Origin: Perca fluviatilis
Taxonomy: Eukaryota; Chordata; Actinopteri; Perciformes; Percidae
NCBI RefSeq assembly: GCF_010015445.1
Contig: NC_053126.1
Coordinates: 11,506,169 to 11,570,168 of the forward strand
DNA length: 64,000 nucleotides
Direction: 5' to 3'
Both the position numbers and the translations under genes were made by a program. Shown in pieces: positions 1 to 13,300 of the stretch. How positions within the stretch are numbered: position 1 is the stretch's first letter; each line of letters starts with the position of its first letter. Below the pieces are notes generated by a model. It did not search any database. It was not told the DNA's origin and was given only the letters and a program-made list of their open reading frames with translations.

Positions 1-79
1 AGGTTGGGCTGCGTCAGCTCAGAGTTCTCCTCCTGTTCCTTTCACTTACAACTGTGGCACAAAGGAAAGGAGTATAGCC

Positions 80-1973
80 TAGGACTGTGACGATAACCGC
101 ATCACCGCAATACCGGCGGTGACGTGCCACTACCGCGGTCATGACGTCATCACCGCCATCACCGCATTTTTTTTTTTAGCTCGCGTAACTTACAGGAGAA
201 CAGATATTGTGTGATATGACATATAATGAAAGCAATAATCATTGTGTGGTTACCCCACACTCTGTCTGCTCAGCTGCTAAGACCGCTGTACTGCGGAGCG
301 TCTTTCCTTGGCATTGTCGGCAAACCTTTTTTTTTCTTTTTACTTTATTGACAATAGAGCTTTCTGAACTGTCTGTGGAATAGATCAACGGAGATGAGAG
401 AAAGCAGAGTGGCCATAAATGACAGCAAAACACAGTAAAGACTCTCACATTGAGCTGAAATGGAAACACTACGCTACGCACAGAGTGCCCTGCATAGGAC
501 AGATAATTCCTTTGCAGCGAAAGGTTTAGATTATTTCCCCCTCAAAATAGATAATTGAGCACTGTAGTGGTTATGACCATATCAGTGACTATGTAACTAC
601 ATGGAAACGGGATAAACGATGTCTGTGGCTTGCACAGTAATAGCGTTACTGAAGCTTAGCTGTTGCATCGCGCTGTCTCCTGGGAATTCAGTTGTAGCAG
701 AAAAAGGTAAACTGTAGTGTGCAGATTGGAGCGTAGTGTGTGAAGAGTGAAAAGCGGAGTTGTTTATAAGGGAAGAAGCTTGGAGTATGAAGAATATAGT
801 AGATATAGCTACAACACACGGAAGAGCCTTTTGAGTTTGATGGTCGTCCTTATTTATTCGAACCCGAGTATACAGACAAAGAACTAGCACAACTCACAAG
901 AGTTGGAAAGAACGAGACTGACAGACAGAGGGGAAACAGGCAGATGAACTTGCTGCTCCAAGCACAAGCTAAAGCTAGCCTTCAGTAACTGGGAGACATA
1001 GCCACACCACCGGGCGCTCCGTGGATTTTTATTGGGATGATTATCACAGATGCCTGGCTGAATACACTCACCGGACGGCAGCTAACGGCTAACAGCTATC
1101 TGGCTGTACACACTCACCGGAGGGCAGCTAGCAGCTACTACCGCACTACTGTTTTTTTTTAGGGGGGAATACACTTCATGACATGACCTGTCCTCTGGAG
1201 GACATAGCCACACCACCACCGCTCCGTGGATTGTTATTGGGATGATTATCACAGAAGCCTGTCTGAATACACTCACCGGACGGCAGCTAGCAGCTAACGG
1301 CTATCAGCTAGCAGGGCAAGCTAGCTACCGGCAGGATCGAGACAGGGACCAGGGTATTTAAACAATGTCTGAGTTGAAAACGCATCTTGTTGACACGTAA
1401 GGGCCCTGTTCATGTGGCACAGACATATTAATTGCATTTTGTGTCTGTTAAGAGGCACAAAGGCACTCTAAAACTTGCCCCGAGCACTGCCGTTTTAGCT
1501 CAGGGGACGCTTGTGTAATGGTAGCTGCAGCTTCTCCGTGTTACCTGCACTGATTGGTGGGTGGGGTGTTTTCTATCGGAAATTATCGCGTAGCTATAGC
1601 GAACAAGATTAACGTAAAAATTGGCCGGAATTCTCCTTTTAAGCCGATGTTTATCGCGGGGGTAACGGCCATTCACTTTACCGGTGGTATTGACAACAGA
1701 TAAAGCCACTGTGTCTTGAGAAGCTCAAGCTTGTTGTTTTATTGTTTACTTTATATCATCTTTGCTATCTCTTTTCCCTCTCGCTTTTCCTCACAGCAGC
1801 ACTCTTACGCTGCTCTCCGTTACCGCTTGCTCTCCACACGGGCACTGACGTCAATCACTTAAGGCCCCCTGCCATTCTCGCTCTAATTTACACTACTCTT
1901 GTAAGGAGGTTGCAGTTAACCGCCATACCGCGGTGATATGCGATAAGAAAAATACTATACCGTCACAACCCTA
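80..1973. mobile_element. non-autonomous hAT-type DNA transposon, 1.9 kb
   Basis: The ends are TAGGACTGTGACG and (reverse complement of the right end) TAGGGTTGTGACG. The element is bracketed by a perfect 8-bp direct repeat GTATAGCC at 72-79 and 1974-1981. Short terminal inverted repeats plus an 8-bp target duplication define the hAT superfamily. Subterminal CCGC-rich motifs (ataccggcggtg and taccgcggtg) occur at both ends. I see no transposase frame inside, so it was moved in trans. The perfect duplication suggests a fairly recent insertion. Confidence 0.88.
994..1320. repeat. two-copy tandem duplication inside the hAT element
   Basis: A unit beginning gacatagccacaccacc occurs at 994 and again at 1201, a period of about 207 bp. 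Both contain attgggatgattatcacaga and cactcaccggacggcag. The copies differ at scattered bases. Confidence 0.75.
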
Positions 1974-1981
1974 GTATAGCC

Positions 1982-4900
1982 TTCGGTAGCCCTAGTATTT
2001 TATATTATTCTTACATTAATTATGGCATTCTATCCCTGATTTGATGTTAATTTTATATTTATTCTCCCTTATTGTAAAGCACATCACAGAGTGAAACAAT
2101 TGTAATTTCCCCACTGGGGATCAATAAAAGTATATGACGTTAATGACGATGGACCCTTTTAATTTTTAATTCCTTTTCTCATCAATATTTCACCGCAGAC
2201 ACTGTCTCTCATCTTTAGCATAGAGGAGAGATTTGTGGAAGTAATCCTGTGGAAACATCCATCTTTTAGAAATAAACTATTTTGTGTTTCAGGTATTTAA
2301 AGCATTTACAGTTTGCATTACAGTACATCTCCTTTCACTTATCCTAAAGGCCAAGTTACCTCTGGTGTCTTTAACTGAGCATGATAGAGTTGTGATCTTA
2401 ATATCATGGGTAAAGAGGCCAGAGGTTTAACAGTCCTGTCTATTTTTGTCTGTGATGGCTTGGCGTGCTGTTGTAGACATTAAATGAATCTCAATCAATC
2501 ATGGCTGGCACTTTGGGTCATATCTAATGTCCCACAGGGAGATGAAGTGATTGCTGCTCATTTCATCTGCCCTCTGAATATCATGGGCTGTGCTGTCTGG
2601 ATTTGTAGTAAGATCACTGCTTAGCCTGTTGGTAGGCTACTGTTCAGCAGCTACAAGTTCTTACCTCAGGTTCATTGTTTTATTTATGAATTGGGGGAAG
2701 GCGGGGCTTGATGCCAGATTGAGTAATTTGCTTCTGCACAAGACCTAGGGTTGGGGTTTGGCTGAAATTACCACTCTGCCCCCCCTCAACAATGCAATTG
2801 TCATTGGTTCATTGTTCATGTGGATACATCTAGAAGCATTGTGTACATTTGCAGATCTGTGTGCACACTGATGTGTAAAACAAGTAAAATATACATATTT
2901 CACCTCTTTCTGTTGGCAAACAACATTATGCATTACAGCCATCTTCTGGTAACGAGTGTGACAGGCACATTCCAATTTCTCTACTTGCTTCCTACTTGCT
3001 ATGTTTACAATAAGGCATAACACACAGTTTAGACGTTCTCATTGACATCCAGTCGACTTTTTATGTCTTTTTGTCATCTGCATTTGTATTAAATAGATTT
3101 ATCAAAAAGGACCGCTTGATGGGGAACATTTGGCCAATGCTTGTGCTGCTGCACTAAGAACATTGATCAGTCCACAATTTTACACTTGCAAAATCCTCTA
3201 ACAACCTAAATATAAACAGATTAATGATGACTCATGTATTGTGGGATAAGCTATTCAAAGAGATTTGGAGACTGAAGAAAAACTTTTTTTTTTTCTGTAA
3301 GGAGCACCATCCACACTATAATGTGAAAACCTTTTTAAATTGATCCCATCTTGAAAAGCACAGTTTATATTAAAAAAGGCCAAAATGGAGAGAAAAATAT
3401 TGTTATATATTTTCAAATTTAGCGGTTTAGTGTGGGCCAGACATATTGACCTTAGTCTGGTTTCTCATTATTCCGAAGTGCCAACTCTTTGTATTGCAGT
3501 CATACTCAAGGCTGTTGTTTTTCTACTTTATATGCTGATGAGAAAACAAACTAGAAGTAGGTTTGTAGTCTGGATACAGCACCCGGCTTTATCTGTCAGG
3601 AATTTGTAGTTCAGCAGAAGGAGACTCCGTAGGTGTTGATTCTCCCTCTAGCAGACAGGATGTACCTGACAAGCTACAACCAGTGGGAGACAGAATAAAC
3701 TCAGGAGGCAGAATGGGGTTACACTCTTACTATTCTCTCGGTACACACTTACACTCACTGACACACGCACATCACGCCAGATATAATGTTGTGGGCCGAG
3801 ATGAGATTAGAGTTTACATTAATTGCAATGTGACACAACATAGTGAAATTACAAATTAAGAGAAGAAATTGTGCACTTGCATTCAGAGAGACTCCCAGAC
3901 AACATCCACAACACCATTTCTGACTGACAGTTAAAAGTGGAAGGGATTGACTTGAACGTCTTCTGACTGTTCACTCGCATATAGCAGTGACTACAACAGA
4001 CAAATGAGCAGTGACATTTGGTACGTGAGAAGACAAGGTGGGCATGCGGTGAAAGAACATGGTGACAAGGTCACCCCCCACAAAAAGGTTAAGCTCTTGT
4101 CAGAATTACAATATACACATCTTTTAAATATTTTTTTTTTATTTTTTAGAAAAGGGTATTGACAACACTTACGTTGTGCCTTTTGTAGTATCTTTTGGTT
4201 ATAAATAATATATAACATATTTATTTGATAAATCACTGACTTAATTTAAATCAAAATCTGGTATAAATATGTCTTCACTGCCTACTACAGCTATTATTTC
4301 CTTTTTAGTAGCATATTGTCCATGGTTATTACAAGAATACTCTACTGGGGCTGGAATAAATCAGGCCTCTAATAGTTAATGTGTGAATGCAGTCTCCAGA
4401 GCAAAGATGTTTCACTAAATTGGAAATCGGTTGCACTCAAATGGAAAGCCTCAGCTGTGTGAATGTTGGTCAGCATATCAGTGTAGTTAGAGAGCAGCAG
4501 CCGAGCAGCACAGTGGGTGGGTTGCAAGGCTGCTGTCAGCCCTGACACTTGAACTGCTGGGCCAGCAGCATCCTTAACGGCGCAGCCGAACACCTGCTGT
4601 CACCACTGCTGCACCATCAGCTGCGTATCAGCAAGTGGAAACCCCCACAACTGTCTCTCTGAATGGCTGACCAGGGGTAGAGGATGGGTGGTCTGGTCTT
4701 AAGAGTCACAATTGTTACATCATGTTTACAGAAATGTTAAAAAGAAATCAATAACTGTTTGCACTCTTTATTATTATTTTGTATTATTATTGTGTTACAC
4801 TGCAATTGAGTTGCTAGTAAAAGAGAGTTCTAGAAGTAGCATTTTAAGAGCACCGTGCAGTGTATTTCTGTTTTCAAGCTTCAGTGTACCTACCTTTTTG

Positions 4901-5089
4901 TTGTGGTTGGATTTAGAAGAACAGCCAGTACACCCCTGGAGCGCAGTATTGCTGTCAAACTCACTTATGTTTATATTTGTAACAAAGCTTTCAGGTGCCA
5001 AATTTTTTTTCTCTTCTGAATACATTTTGAAGCACGGCTATGAATGTGAATAAATTCAGCATATTTTCTGTCTGTTTTTCTCACTTCAG
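1982..5089 (+). other. lmtk2: probable lmtk2 intron 1, no gene seen
   Basis: No exon fits the missing lmtk2 first exon, which should be a short signal-peptide exon ending one base into a codon. At 2097-2137 there is a fragment resembling the 3' end of a fish LINE (tttccccactggggatcaataaaa). The rest is AT-rich single-copy-looking sequence. Confidence 0.5.
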
Positions 5090-5223
5090 GTGGAAGCACA
5101 GGAGATACGTTGTCTGTGTCTCTCTACCTGTCCCTGGTAGTGTCACTGACGGCGCTTGTGGCCTTGGTGGTGTTGCTAGTGAACTGTGTGACCTGCTGCA
5201 AGCAAAGGGAGATCAACTTCAAG
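5090..5223 (+). CDS. lmtk2: lmtk2 transmembrane exon
   Basis: The exon follows a tttctcacttcag acceptor and ends AAG before gtgaga. It enters with two bases of a split codon, so an upstream coding exon must exist. It encodes a short luminal stub, a hydrophobic helix (about [20 protein letters not shown]) and the cytosolic CC-rich boundary [14 protein letters not shown], equivalent to human NCVSCCKDPEIDFK. The exon at 6396-6549 continues in phase 0 with the conserved [17 protein letters not shown] juxtamembrane segment. Confidence 0.93.
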
Positions 5224-7297
5224 GTGAGAGTCCTGGTGGGCAGGTAGCCAGACACACGCAGCTCCACCTGCTCCCTCATAAATACATGGAGTAGAAATGG
5301 ATTGTATTGGACAGTGTCTGTGAATTTAGCGTCTGTCGTGAAAGATATGCACCGCAGTATCGTGTTTAAGGGTGTCACGATTTCGATTTTAAATTGAAAT
5401 CGTCGACGCTGCCACGCCCCCATGTCACGTCCGGTCGGTTTGTCAAGTGGGAAAAAAAATGTGTAGCTTGCTCAAGGTTGTCCATTTCCTGATTGATTCT
5501 ACCACCACTCCAGTGGAGGTGCTAATGAGCTAGATTATTACACAAACAGTAGCAGAAGAAGACCAGCTACGCACGCACGCACGCACAAAGCATACACCAA
5601 TCACACTCAGCTTGAGCGAAGTGCTGCCCGCACGAATGAGGTAAAAAAAACGGGAGTGAGACGGTTCATTTTCCCGATTCAGTGACACTACTCGGGTTAA
5701 TTAACCGGCTCTTCGGTCAGTTCGTCAACACTAGTGTTGAAGTGCTGCGAGTCAGTCAACCTCCTCTAATTTAGCTACAGCCAGTCAGAAGATAGCATGG
5801 TAACTGCAGATGCAGGAGACCCATCGACAGAACTTGAACCCCCTCCTCTTTCACTAAAGTCACCAAGTCAACAGTTTGCAAGCTCTGCTATGTGCGTGTA
5901 CCATATTCTTCCACTGGCAGCATGACTAACATGGCAGTTAATCTGTCTGGTATATGTTCAACTGTTCGGAAATAGTTTAAGACACTTAATTGTTCAGAGA
6001 AGACTATGGACATGGCTGTTTTATTGTTTTTTGTTTGTTTTGTTGTGAACTTGAATGTCATCTTCTGTGACAAAGACTGCAGTTACAAAAGAGAAACTAG
6101 ATGGCAGGTTATTGATATAAGTTATTGTCACATTATGTTAATGTTTTAAATTTGACAATGTTGTGTGGTACATTGCGAACAAAGTTCAGCTATTATATTG
6201 CATCAAAGTCTAGTCTAAAAATGGCATAGTAACCTGTGCTTTAAAAAAAATAAAAGTAAAAATCTCGAATCGAATCGAACCGTGACCTTAGAATGGAAAA
6301 TGTAATCGAATCGAGGATTTGGAGAATCGTGACCCCCCTATTCATGTTGTAGTGGGTTTTTTTTTTTATCCACTCTTGATTTTTGTTTGATGTAGGAGTT
6401 TGAGGACCACTTTGACGATGAGATTGACTTCACTCCACCAGCAGAGGACACGCCTTCTATGCAGTCCCCAGCCGAGGTGTATACCCTCGCCGTGTCTCCT
6501 GTGGCGCTGCCTGGACCCCCACACCTCCAACCTCCTGTCTGCGTCACAGGTCGGACACATGCACACTCGCAGACAAACAAAAGATGTATACTGTGTGTCA
6601 AAATGCATTGCTTCAAACATGCACATATTGTACATGTAGATGACCCATTGATAATGTTTTTGAATGGCTAGATTAAATTTGTCTGAGTTTTCTTCTGTTT
6701 TTGTCTTTTTTGTGTCTATTTTTAGAAAACTGCACAATTCTGCAGCACAAGTTTTTCAGTCTGTGAATTAAGATTACAGAACTATAGAGCAACTATGGGC
6801 CCTGACTTTGGACTTAAACGTGGCTGGGGCGTCTGTTTCTCAAACTGCTGTCCGCCATCTTGTTGAAAACCTTTTCCTCTTTGGCTAGTTAACTTATGTT
6901 CAAGTTTCCCTCATTCATGTTTTGAGCGCCCCCCCCCAAGTAGCCATGAAGTTGCAATGCTGAGAAGGGGAATCTATTTAGAGTGCCTTATTTTATTAAT
7001 TAAAATATTGATATCTGGTGCCAGCATATCGATTATCGTATTGCACGAAGGACACCGGTTATATTGCCATATATATCGATATTTTGTCTCACCCCTACTT
7101 GTCATATGCCTTTTTATAGTACATACTGTAATTAGGTCATTCCACGAGAAAAACACATCTGATTGGGGTCTTAATAAACTTGCACTACTTGATATCATCC
7201 AAGTCTGTTTTTGTCATATCTCTGTAAAAACCCACTTTCAGCAAAATTGCAGTTTTCGGTTTGGTGAGTTAAATCAATCTGATCAAATCTTTTTTCC

Positions 7298-7329
<32 letters not shown>

Positions 7330-10300
7330 CATATTTATAAGCAAGAAATGTTAGTTTTCCAAAACTCTGTATGAAACCTGTTGATTAGTGCAGTCTTAAT
7401 TAACATTGTTTTGTGGTTTGTTTCACAGAAGGATCCACAGGCTTCCAGGTAGCACGTCACAGTCTGAGTTACATTCAAGAGATTGGCAGTGGCTGGTTTG
7501 GCCAGGTAACCTGATTTTCTTTAATGTTCAACTTTTGTATTGTCCCAAACAATAAAAAATACAAATAGATAATGTTAAGTTAGGGTCATGTTTGTTTTAT
7601 ACTAGAGAGATGTGAAGGTAGCTGACTGTGTCATTATTATTATTATTATTATTAATTATATATATATATATATATATATAATAATTTTTTTATTCTCTAA
7701 ATCTCTTATAACTGGAGGTTTATGCACATATTCTCTGCCCCTGTTTTTACTTCTTTTTTATAATCCTTAACCTGTTGAGTGGAATTTGCATTCTTCCCCC
7801 ATTTTTCAAATCTGTTTCCTTGTCCGATGTTTTTGTCTGATATTGTTTGCCTCTTTTTAAAGTAGCTTTTAAATGTTCCTGAAACTGTTTAATGTTCCAT
7901 CTGATGATCATGAATGTCCTGTAACAACAAACGAGACTAACAGTGGAAAGAACACTATTTTTATATAGATTTTGCCACAAAAAGATTTACGGCAGGTTGA
8001 CCGGCTCTACAGTCACACATTCTGATGGGTCACAGATTTCTTTATATAAGCCCAATTACATTTAATTTTAAAAGTTATCTGTTGTAGTTATGGCTGACTC
8101 TGAGGCAGGGGTCATCACAGAAAAAGGAAATTGAAAGAGGAGATCGAGTTGCGTTACGGTCAGACCTTCAAACTTTGTCCACTCAGGGTCTCCAGAGGCA
8201 TACTGCCCCTAGGAGGCTCAGGTGCCCATGTTTCCAAAAACTGGGTTCCCGAAATCATGCAGAAGGTGGCTTGGAGAAAACTCTCAGGGCCAGATGTACT
8301 AACGCTTTTTTGCCCACTTCAGGTGTATTTGTTTCGCAACAACTGCCTGTCGTGGGAACTGAAAATCGCGGTTTTCTGTGTTATGCATATGCATTCATGG
8401 GAGGGTGAAGGGGAAAGTGAGAGTTCCCCATAAAGAGATGAGAAGGGAAGTGTAAAGTGCCCCTGATTACGTATTCTGCGGTATGTACAAAAAACGGCCG
8501 TAAAAGCGCGCCTCTATTTTGCGGTGAAAATTCTCCGCCTCTTAAAAGCAGGTCTAAACCAGCCACAAGCGGGTTTCCTCGCATATGCCTCCTGGTGAAA
8601 TGGCAGCAGTAATCCGAGCAAGACGACGACATAGGCCAAGGAGATGAGCTGAAAGGATTTTTGCCACAAGGATCACACTCAGTTGAGTGAACACGAAATT
8701 ATTAAGCGTTACAGATTAAGCAGCCGTGCAATATTACAGTTACGGGAAGAAATCAAAGATGACATTGAATCTCTGACTCAGCATTCACATTCCAGCCGTT
8801 GTTAAACTCCTCGCTACATTACAAATATTGGCATCAGGATCATTTCAAACAGTCTTAGCCTCAGCAGTGGGAATATCGCAGCCTGCACTCAGCCGTATCA
8901 TAGCACCAGTACTTAATGCTTTGCTACACCGCAATTTACGGTATAGTGGGCAGAGAAAGGCGCTGATTACCCGATGAACTGCAGGTTTGGTAAATACAAC
9001 GTAAGCTGTAAGTATCGCAGCGTGCGCTTTCTGCGGGTTGGCCATGGCGCTGATAACGCTACATTCGCAAATGTGCGTACATCTGGCCCTCTGAGTAACT
9101 CCGGCACAAGCCGGCACATGCTAGAAAAGATCTTTACGACAGCAGGCGTGGTAAAAACATCACATCCAAAGGGGCCGCTAGAATTGACACAAACTGAAAG
9201 TTCCTCGTAGCCACTTTAACATGTTACATGCTCTATCTCTGTATCTTGTTTAGCGTAAAGTGGTGTTTTGTATTCACAGATCCTTCTGAGTGAAATCTAC
9301 ACAGATCCAGGTGGATCCCGAGTGGTGGTGAAAGAGTTAAAAGCTAATGCAAGTGCCAAGGAGCAGAATGATTTCCTGCAGCAGGGGGATCCATACAGGT
9401 AAACCGATTTAGATTTTTGACTGAAGACTATTATTTTTTCAATTATTTTTAATCAGGTAATTTATAATTAACATATTTGATTGATTATTATTAATATTTA
9501 CTTTAATTACATTTTTAAAAGTATCGGTGTAGGGCAGCTATATGACATCACTGTAATGTTAGCAGCACCGTCTCCTCATCCTCTTACCCACTGGGTCAGA
9601 CTTCATCTCCTCTCAAATCTTACGGATATTATTTTAAAGTATTACTTCAAAGCTTATTGCAGTCCTTATCAACATCATTATCAACAGGTTTTGTGTTATT
9701 TTGTCTATACAGAGTCCTGCAGCACCCAAACATCCTTCAGTGCATGGGACAGTGTGTTGAGGCCATTCCCTTCTTGCTTGTCTTTGAGTACTGTGAAATG
9801 GTGAGTGACCACATGCTCTGCTAAATGGTATTTACAAGCACAAACATGCAGTCTTTGTGTACTAGTGTCGAGGAATTAAGAGATTAATTATTAATTTACT
9901 GCTTGCTAAATCTCCACTTACGTAGAAGGCTTCATTACATGCATACATATTTTACTGCTGGAATAAAACATAAAACTGGGCTGTTTATGCAGCAGAATGG
10001 CAAGAAATGTTTTTTTAAATTGGTGCAAAAGGGCAGAGAAAACAGTCAATAAGGCTCGCTCTTTTTTCAGCCTACTTTTTGCGATACAGGAAACAGTATT
10101 GTGCCCAGGTTGTGTCCATAAACCCTCGTATTCTTGCCAAACAGTGCACTTAAATGAATGTGTGTCTGAAAACTTTATAGGCGAGAAGTAAGCAATACAA
10201 TAACAGAATCTTTGTTTATATTTGATCAGCACTGCTTAGTTTTACAGTATAATCTGAGTTCGGTCTGAGTTTGAGAGGGAAAGAGAGAGGGGCAGCTCTG

Positions 10301-13300
10301 TCTCTCGATATGTTGCTATATTCTTTGTGTCTGTATGAGAAAGTACAATCTGTAGTTCGAACAACAGCCCTCGAGCAAGCGAAATGCTTTGCTGTGGTAT
10401 GTGCACGGAGATCTGGGCGCTGGGAAGATCGAAGGAAGTTTACCGTAGTTCATTTACATATACTACCCCATTGTTATATTACAAAGCTGGTTGAAAGTCA
10501 GCAAAGTATCCCTTTGATTGAGAAATCTGAGAATTATTAAGCCTGTTAAACTCACAAATTCATAGGGCAAGACCCCTTTTTTAAATACTGTCCAGCAAGC
10601 ATGCATAGCTGACCTGCCATATTAACCATCTGGCTGAAAGCCTACTGTTTTGATCCCAGATTAGCCCCTCTGTTCTTCTTTTCATATTGAAGTGACTCAG
10701 ACTCCATCATGGCATCTGATTTATTCACTGTTTGTCTTTACTTATTCTGGGTGGGCCAGGCCCAGACTGCTGGGAGCTTCCTCCCCTCCCTCCTCTTCTG
10801 CTCCCCTCCTTTTGCAGAGATCGCATAACTAGTCTAAGCCTGAGACTTCTCGCTTTCCCACTTCACCCAGTTAAGCAACAGTCTTAATTTACGCTACTCT
10901 GGTGTCGGCTCCACCAGTTGCTGTGTTTGTGCATTTTATGGGTAGCACCTTGTGCATGTTGGAAACTGTTGAGTTCAGTCTAAATTAAACTGAGCTGTTT
11001 CTAAAGAAACCTCTGGGTTGCCCAGTGACAAATGCAATAAGACAAAAAGTTACCTAAAATATACTTAGTGTATGTATGTTTGAATTATCTATTACAGGAC
11101 AACCCTTTATGACAAGTACAATAGATTTTGGACTCACAGAAAACACTGCACATTGTAATGCATTTTGATGCACTCCAACCTGTAATAAATACTAACACTC
11201 AGTCAGAGAGATGTTGATGTTTATCAACAGTTGAGGGTGTAGTTTTTTGTGGAATTAGATGACCGTATATTTGAAAATTGTTTGTTTCATTTTAATTATG
11301 AATATAAAGAGAGAATCAATATGTGGCAGTCAACTTTGATATTGTGGCGTGCCGCCATAAATTAATCAATGTATGGAAAACACTGTATTTGGTATTGAAA
11401 ACATTTGACATTTTGATTTCTGCAAGTATTTTTTCGGCGATTGTTTGGGGAGCACTTCAGTTGTGGAAACTGCTAAGAAACCTCTTTATTGTCATTATAC
11501 CTATGAAAGCCATGCATCGTCTGAATGCCCTAGTTCTCTAGTGTGTGGTTGCAGAGTTTCATGAGGCTGTGATTATCGTACAAGTCACATACAGTATACA
11601 GTGACACAAGTTTCAGATAATGGTCTCATTAAATTGAAATGGCTATTATGGCGGGGTTTCTATGCAGTATAGAAAAGTATAAATTTGATTTTAGTATTTG
11701 GATAATTATGAAAGAGTGTAGAAAATTGTTTTTCCAGACTATTGCCCCAATTCTGTTTTCTAAAATATAAAATTCAGAATAAAAAAAACCCAAACTGCAG
11801 CCCCCGCTTGCTTTCCTGTTTTTCCAACCTGGTAACGTGTCCAGCAGGGTCCAGTTCGGTTCATCTTGCCAGACATTGCATAACGTTGTTGGGCCGGGGA
11901 TATTGTCAGTTGCCCAGGGCTGGCCTGTGTCCTGGCATTGTGTTCTTTCCCAGCCAGCTCTAGTAACACCCCTGACAGGAGATAGAAATGAGTTAAGGTG
12001 AATGACTTATCACAAGTGTGTGCGAGTCATTAGGGCAGATAGCGTTTGAAGTCCAGGTCCTGTTTGTTGAAGGTGATAATTTGTGAGGGTAGCACAACTG
12101 AGTGATGTCTGGCCTTGTTATCCCTTGCTATATAAAGAGTTTTGAGGACTTCATCCAGCATTGACCCTGCTTTCATGTTAAATTTAAAGTAAAAGACAAC
12201 ATGTCCGTGGCCTCTATTACTACTTCAGGCGGCATCAATCATCCTCTAGATGTCCCAACGTGAAATGTGGCACTGCAGCTGCGCAGTGGACTAGATGAAT
12301 CCCTAAAAGCCTATATACTGTGACGTTCCCTCTGACAGCCCGGTGATTGATGGTGGTTTTTCTGTCCAATATCACCCGTGCCGGGTAACCCTGACTCAAA
12401 GCATTTTACACATCAAAATACATCAAGCAGCTAGTGCAGGGGCCACAGAATGTCACGTACTATAGTGTGAGTGACAGCTTGTAATGCATGGATTTCCTGC
12501 CTGGTGCCTGGCCAGGATGTTAGTCAGACCCTTCTCTGGTTCAGGGTCTCGGGCATGAGCCAGCTGACTCCTGGCTTTCGAAAGTTGTTGATCTCCGTCA
12601 TATATTACAGTCGTTAAAGCAACAATCCTGGCAGTGTTATGGTAGTGCTCTTTATGTTGTTGTGATTGCGTTTGTTAAGTTAAACATTACTGACCATGCC
12701 TACAGGTATACTGAGCATTATAATTCACCTTGTGGGTAAAGTTGCCCTTTGTGGTTGGTGTCCTTTTTGACTTCTGAAGGCTATTGTGCTCTTTTGTTGG
12801 TAACTCATTCTTTAAATTAGTTTAGTTAACAAAGACTGTTGGTCACACTCTTTGCCTTGGTGGCTATGAAAAACCATGTGAGTAAACAATACACCTTTTT
12901 TAAGTGCTTTACCCTGGATTTCACATGACTTCCAATGGCCCACATGCTCTGTTTAGCTTACAAGTAAACATTCTAACAGTAGCCAGAATATAGACTGCAT
13001 CTACTATCCACTAGCAACATGGACATAAATAGCTTGGATTTTTTTTACATGACTTTATCATGTGATGGCTCAGCCAGACATGAATTTGTGGATTGGGAAC
13101 TTAGTACATTCTTGTTTATTCACAGGCCAGACACAAGGCCTAATCGTTTTTGCCTTAAATGTTGTTTCATTAACAGTACTGGATCTTTCCTCTGAAACTC
13201 AGACCTAATCACCTGCTGCAGAGCCTTCACAAATAAAGACAGGCAGAGCGTATCATTTACCATACATTGAATATAGCTCTTCTGTGAAGACTGCTTCTCA

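Noticed and set aside
597..890. 97-codon open frame on the minus strand inside the hAT element
   Set aside because: No similarity to hAT transposases or any family I know; composition is that of random frames in a non-coding element.
4712..5053. 113-codon plus-strand open frame just before the lmtk2 transmembrane exon
   Set aside because: It ends before the exon acceptor, is out of frame with it, and has a low-complexity AT-rich composition; it does not resemble an LMTK2 signal-peptide exon.
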